Source: Anaerolineales bacterium (lineage in GTDB: Bacteria > Chloroflexota > Anaerolineae > 4572-78 > NAK82). From it: DNA of 10,978 nt. The stretch is from NCBI GenBank assembly GCA_024643945.1, contig JAHELX010000150.1:1-10978 (forward strand), in the 5' to 3' direction. Of the stretch, positions 8,632-10,978 are shown one piece after another (the stretch's first letter is position 1; the number at the start of each line of letters is the position of its first letter). The notes beneath the pieces were generated by a model. It made no database searches. It saw only the letters and a list, made by a program, of their open reading frames with translations, and was not told the origin of the DNA. Both the position numbers and the translations under genes were made by a program.

Positions 8632-10326
8632 CTAAACCCTCTCACCCCTTGCGGCGAAGACTTTCCGTTTGATCTCGTCCATAGCTTGCTCGGCCGCCTC
8701 CTCACCCAGGCGGATGAAGTCGGCGGCCTGATGGTAGTCCATGGCTGTATACACTTCCACACGGGGGAAGATGAGAACATCAACAGGGCTGAGGCGCGTT
8801 TTGATAATCTCGCGCTCCATGATGCTCTGGTAATTGCTGAGCACGCCCCATATGTTGTTCATACTTTTCCAGCGGCGGCCGGCTTGCCCGCTCCCTCGCT
8901 CACCCTCCAGGGATGGAATGGCACGCGAGGCAATAATGATGTCAGCACCTTTCTCAGCCAGAACGCTGACCGGCAAAGGATTCACCGCACCACCGTCGAC
9001 CAGGTGGCGGCCATTAAATTCGTGTGGCGAGACCAGGCCAATGAGCGAAGTGCTGGCTCGGACGGCATCGGCGACGGAGCCTTTTTCGAAGACCACTTCC
9101 TCACCTGTCAGCACGTCGGCAGCGACAACGTAAAAGGGGATTCTCAACTCTTCAAAGGTGATACCTTCAAATACCTGCTCTAAATAATTTCGAAAGCGCC
9201 GTCCCCCGATCAGGCCGGTGCGGGGTGGCAAGTTAAGATCCAAAAGCCCGCTGCGAAGCTTGAGCTTGTTTTGAAAGTGAAGGGCAAAGCGTGCAATGTT
9301 ATCAATGGATTGCCCGGCTGCATACAAGCCTCCTACCAGTGAGCCGGCACTGGTCCCAGCCAGTATATCGATAGGTATGCGTTCCCGCTCCAGCACCCGC
9401 AGCACGCCGACATGGGCGATTCCACGTGCTCCGCCACTCGAAAGAGCCAACCCAACCACGCGCTGAGCCAGGTGACGGGCTGTTCGCTCAATCGCTTGCG
9501 GCGTATTGGGTACCTGCCAGATGGGGCCCGACGCCTGATCACTCATCCAGGGACGCTGCTCTACGTCAATGAGGACCGTTACTTCGGCCAATTGTAGCGC
9601 CTTTACACTCGGGTCGCGCCGTTCAGGTGAGATGGAGAGCAACACCCGGTCGTATGCATCTACCAAAATACCCAGGCTCTCTGCCAGTTCTGCGCCTGAC
9701 AGGCCAGGCATGGCGTCTAGCGGGACGACTTCATTGGGCAGGGTCTCGTTGACTCGTTCGACCAGATTGGTCTCCGTCAGATCGAACACAACAATCCGCT
9801 CGTGAGTGAGACCGGTCAAGCTCGCGGCCAATTGCCATGGCTTCCGTGCAGCCACAGCGATTAGGTTATATGTCTCTTTGCGCAGGGCACGTTGGAGGCT
9901 CCCGGTTAGTCGGCGTGAAAGTTCGCGGCTGATTTGGAGTGTGATGGCCGGATATTCATCGAGAAGTTTGTCGAGGTCAGTTTTGTGTAGTACCCAGAAA
10001 TCAGCATCTATGACCACCGTGACACTGGCAGACCGGCGTTGATCCAGAAGAAGAGCCATCTCGCCGAAGAAATTACCTGGCCCCAGATAGTCAATGATTT
10101 TCTCCTCATGCCCGAATCCGGTAGAAATCCTCACCTGACCCGATTCGATCAGGTATAAGGAATCACCCACACTCCCTTCGACAAAGACGACCTCGCCGTG
10201 GTAATAATGTTCGTGTTGCAGATTGGCTGCAATGGCAGATAACATATCCGGGGGCAGCCCGCTGAAGAAAGGGATACGTTGTAGGCTATCTTCGATCTTT
10301 TCAGATTGGTGGGAGATGCGTTTCAT
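8632..10326 (-). CDS. Cyclic-nucleotide-binding patatin-like phospholipase (NTE-like)
   Basis: This 564-residue protein has three parts. Residues 12-135 form a cNMP-binding domain with a phosphate-binding cassette (FFGEMALLLDQRRSASVTV, 86-104) including Glu89 and Arg98. Residues about 150-288 form a Rossmann-like region resembling a degenerate MinD/SIMIBI fold without a Walker A loop, as in mycobacterial cNMP-patatin proteins. Residues 290-500 are the patatin serine hydrolase: oxyanion loop SGGARG (297-302), nucleophile Ser326 in GTSAGS, and catalytic Asp444 in VDGG. All catalytic residues are present, so an active lysophospholipase or phospholipase A controlled by a cyclic nucleotide is expected. 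No signal peptide or membrane helix is seen. ATG 10326 precedes the family sequence; an AATAGGGAT ribosome-binding site is weak. It heads the operon with two sensor kinases. Confidence 0.9.
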   Translation of the reverse strand: MKRISHQSEKIEDSLQRIPFFSGLPPDMLSAIAANLQHEHYYHGEVVFVEGSVGDSLYLIESGQVRISTGFGHEEKIIDYLGPGNFFGEMALLLDQRRSASVTVVIDADFWVLHKTDLDKLLDEYPAITLQISRELSRRLTGSLQRALRKETYNLIAVAARKPWQLAASLTGLTHERIVVFDLTETNLVERVNETLPNEVVPLDAMPGLSGAELAESLGILVDAYDRVLLSISPERRDPSVKALQLAEVTVLIDVEQRPWMSDQASGPIWQVPNTPQAIERTARHLAQRVVGLALSSGGARGIAHVGVLRVLERERIPIDILAGTSAGSLVGGLYAAGQSIDNIARFALHFQNKLKLRSGLLDLNLPPRTGLIGGRRFRNYLEQVFEGITFEELRIPFYVVAADVLTGEEVVFEKGSVADAVRASTSLIGLVSPHEFNGRHLVDGGAVNPLPVSVLAEKGADIIIASRAIPSLEGERGSGQAGRRWKSMNNIWGVLSNYQSIMEREIIKTRLSPVDVLIFPRVEVYTAMDYHQAADFIRLGEEAAEQAMDEIKRKVFAARGERV

Positions 10327-10386
10327 ATCCCTATTCTTTCAACAAAAGCCAACGCGTGGTTCACACTTACTACGCTCTCGAGAAAG

Positions 10387-10416
10387 ATTATACCACACAA
10401 TGGAGAAGGCACGCAA
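10387..10416 (-). promoter_or_regulatory. Extended -10 promoter of the phospholipase/kinase operon
   Basis: On the - strand a perfect TATAAT (10392-10387) is preceded by TGG, forming an extended -10. TTGCGT (10416-10411) lies 18 bp upstream as the -35. Initiation near 10380 would give a leader of about 55 nt before the phospholipase ATG. It is the only strong promoter seen for the three-gene unit, and it lies directly behind the stop of the upstream membrane-protein gene. Confidence 0.65.
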
Positions 10417-10421
10417 TGGTA

Positions 10422-10978
10422 TCAGATGCCCGCTTCTCTCTCCTGGATGAAATAAGCCAGGGCAAACAAGGCCAACATATAGCCCAGGTAATTCTCATTG
10501 AGGAAGCGTGAGACGTAAAAAAAGGCAAATAATAGCAGCACGTAATGGTGAAGCATAGTCCCCAAGGTGTTGCGCCCGGCCTGCCGCCAGAGAAGTACTA
10601 CCAATAGCGGCAAGGCGACCAAAACCTCAGGGATCCAAAAAGGCCAGTAAGCCAACCGATCTGGGACCAAGTTAAAAGCCAGTACGAAGTTACTCAGCCC
10701 CCAGCCGCGAATCTGGTAGGGAGCAGCGGCGGTGCCGGCGCTCCAGCGCCATATGTCATCGAACATGGCGGCTGGGTTCCATACGAACCAGGGGCCAACC
10801 ACGATAATAAATACCACAGCCAGGGGCCAGGCACGGCGCACGAGGAGACTCAGCCACTGCGTTACCCTGGGCAAAAGTAGATTGCTATCCTCGCTCACCT
10901 TCCACGCGTCGCGGAGCACGTACAGCAGCCAAAAAGGAGCCAGGAACCAGGCCGTGGGTTTGCTGGCACAGGCCAGGC
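10422..10978 (-). CDS. Multi-pass membrane protein, GT87/GT39-like, 5' end outside window
   Basis: The frame is open from the window edge to TGA at 10422-10424, giving 184 visible C-terminal residues; a GTG at 10919 is internal rather than the start, because hydrophobic family-like sequence (SKPTAWFLAPFWLLYVLRD) continues in frame upstream. Several hydrophobic segments are visible (FLAPFWLLYVL, AVVFIIVVGPWFVW, a Trp/Pro-rich stretch, VLVALPLLVVLLW, YVLLLFAFFYVSRF, YMLALFALAYFI). A Lys-Pro at the head of a helix, followed by a large extracytoplasmic loop (WNPAAMFDDIWRWSAG), recalls polyprenyl-phosphate-dependent mannosyltransferases (GT87/DUF2029 or GT39-like), which build cell-surface glycans. 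The catalytic N-terminal part is not in the window, so the enzyme class is uncertain. It is co-directional with the downstream operon, which has its own promoter. Confidence 0.6.
   Translation of the reverse strand, partial: LACASKPTAWFLAPFWLLYVLRDAWKVSEDSNLLLPRVTQWLSLLVRRAWPLAVVFIIVVGPWFVWNPAAMFDDIWRWSAGTAAAPYQIRGWGLSNFVLAFNLVPDRLAYWPFWIPEVLVALPLLVVLLWRQAGRNTLGTMLHHYVLLLFAFFYVSRFLNENYLGYMLALFALAYFIQEREAGI

Noticed and set aside
8632..10326. CBASS-type anti-phage effector (cyclic-nucleotide-activated patatin such as CapV)
   Set aside because: There is no CD-NTase, ubiquitin-like or other CBASS gene nearby, and the protein has the N-terminal cNMP domain architecture of housekeeping NTE-like phospholipases.

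Overview
The window looks like a chromosomal segment of a Chloroflexota-type bacterium (Anaerolineae or Caldilineae-like). This is an inference from protein style: long GAF-rich sensor kinases, a GH63-type glucosidase, a short phasin next to a PhaR-type protein, frequent GTG/TTG starts and moderately high GC. No rRNA, tRNA, CRISPR array or intact mobile element is visible.

Left half, + strand (2-4174): the 3' part of a large GH63/MGH1-like glucosidase gene, a small four-helix membrane protein of the YvlD/phage-holin-4 superfamily, then a two-gene unit for polyhydroxyalkanoate (PHA) granules. That unit starts from a near-consensus sigma-70 promoter (TTGACA, 17 bp, CATAAT) carrying two copies of a TGACGCAGTGYGTCA palindrome, one in the promoter spacer and one at the expected transcription start. 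Its genes are a phasin (3157-3531) and a PhaR-type protein (3617-4174) whose N-terminal DNA-binding domain is joined to a C-terminal half that aligns collinearly with the neighbouring phasin. No PHA synthase lies in the window.

Middle (4175-4647): 473 bp between convergent genes, with no intact gene. It looks like a rearrangement scar. It holds a decayed serine-recombinase catalytic-domain fragment on the - strand and the first ~21 codons of a family 2 glycosyltransferase on the + strand. The glycosyltransferase similarity stops within a few bases of the 3' end of the sensor kinase gene.

Right half, - strand (10326-4648): a compact three-gene operon from an extended -10 promoter (10387-10416). 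The order is a cyclic-nucleotide-binding/patatin phospholipase (NTE-like), a GAF-HisKA_3 sensor kinase starting at TTG 2 bp after the phospholipase stop, and a triple-GAF hybrid histidine kinase with a C-terminal receiver domain starting 10 bp after that. The linkage suggests a membrane-lipid or cyclic-nucleotide sensing module, but no DNA-binding response regulator is encoded here. At the right edge is the 3' part of a multi-pass membrane protein resembling GT87/GT39-type glycosyltransferases.

The observations most worth following are the PhaR-phasin fusion with its double operator, the phospholipase/two-kinase operon, and the scar at 4300-4650.
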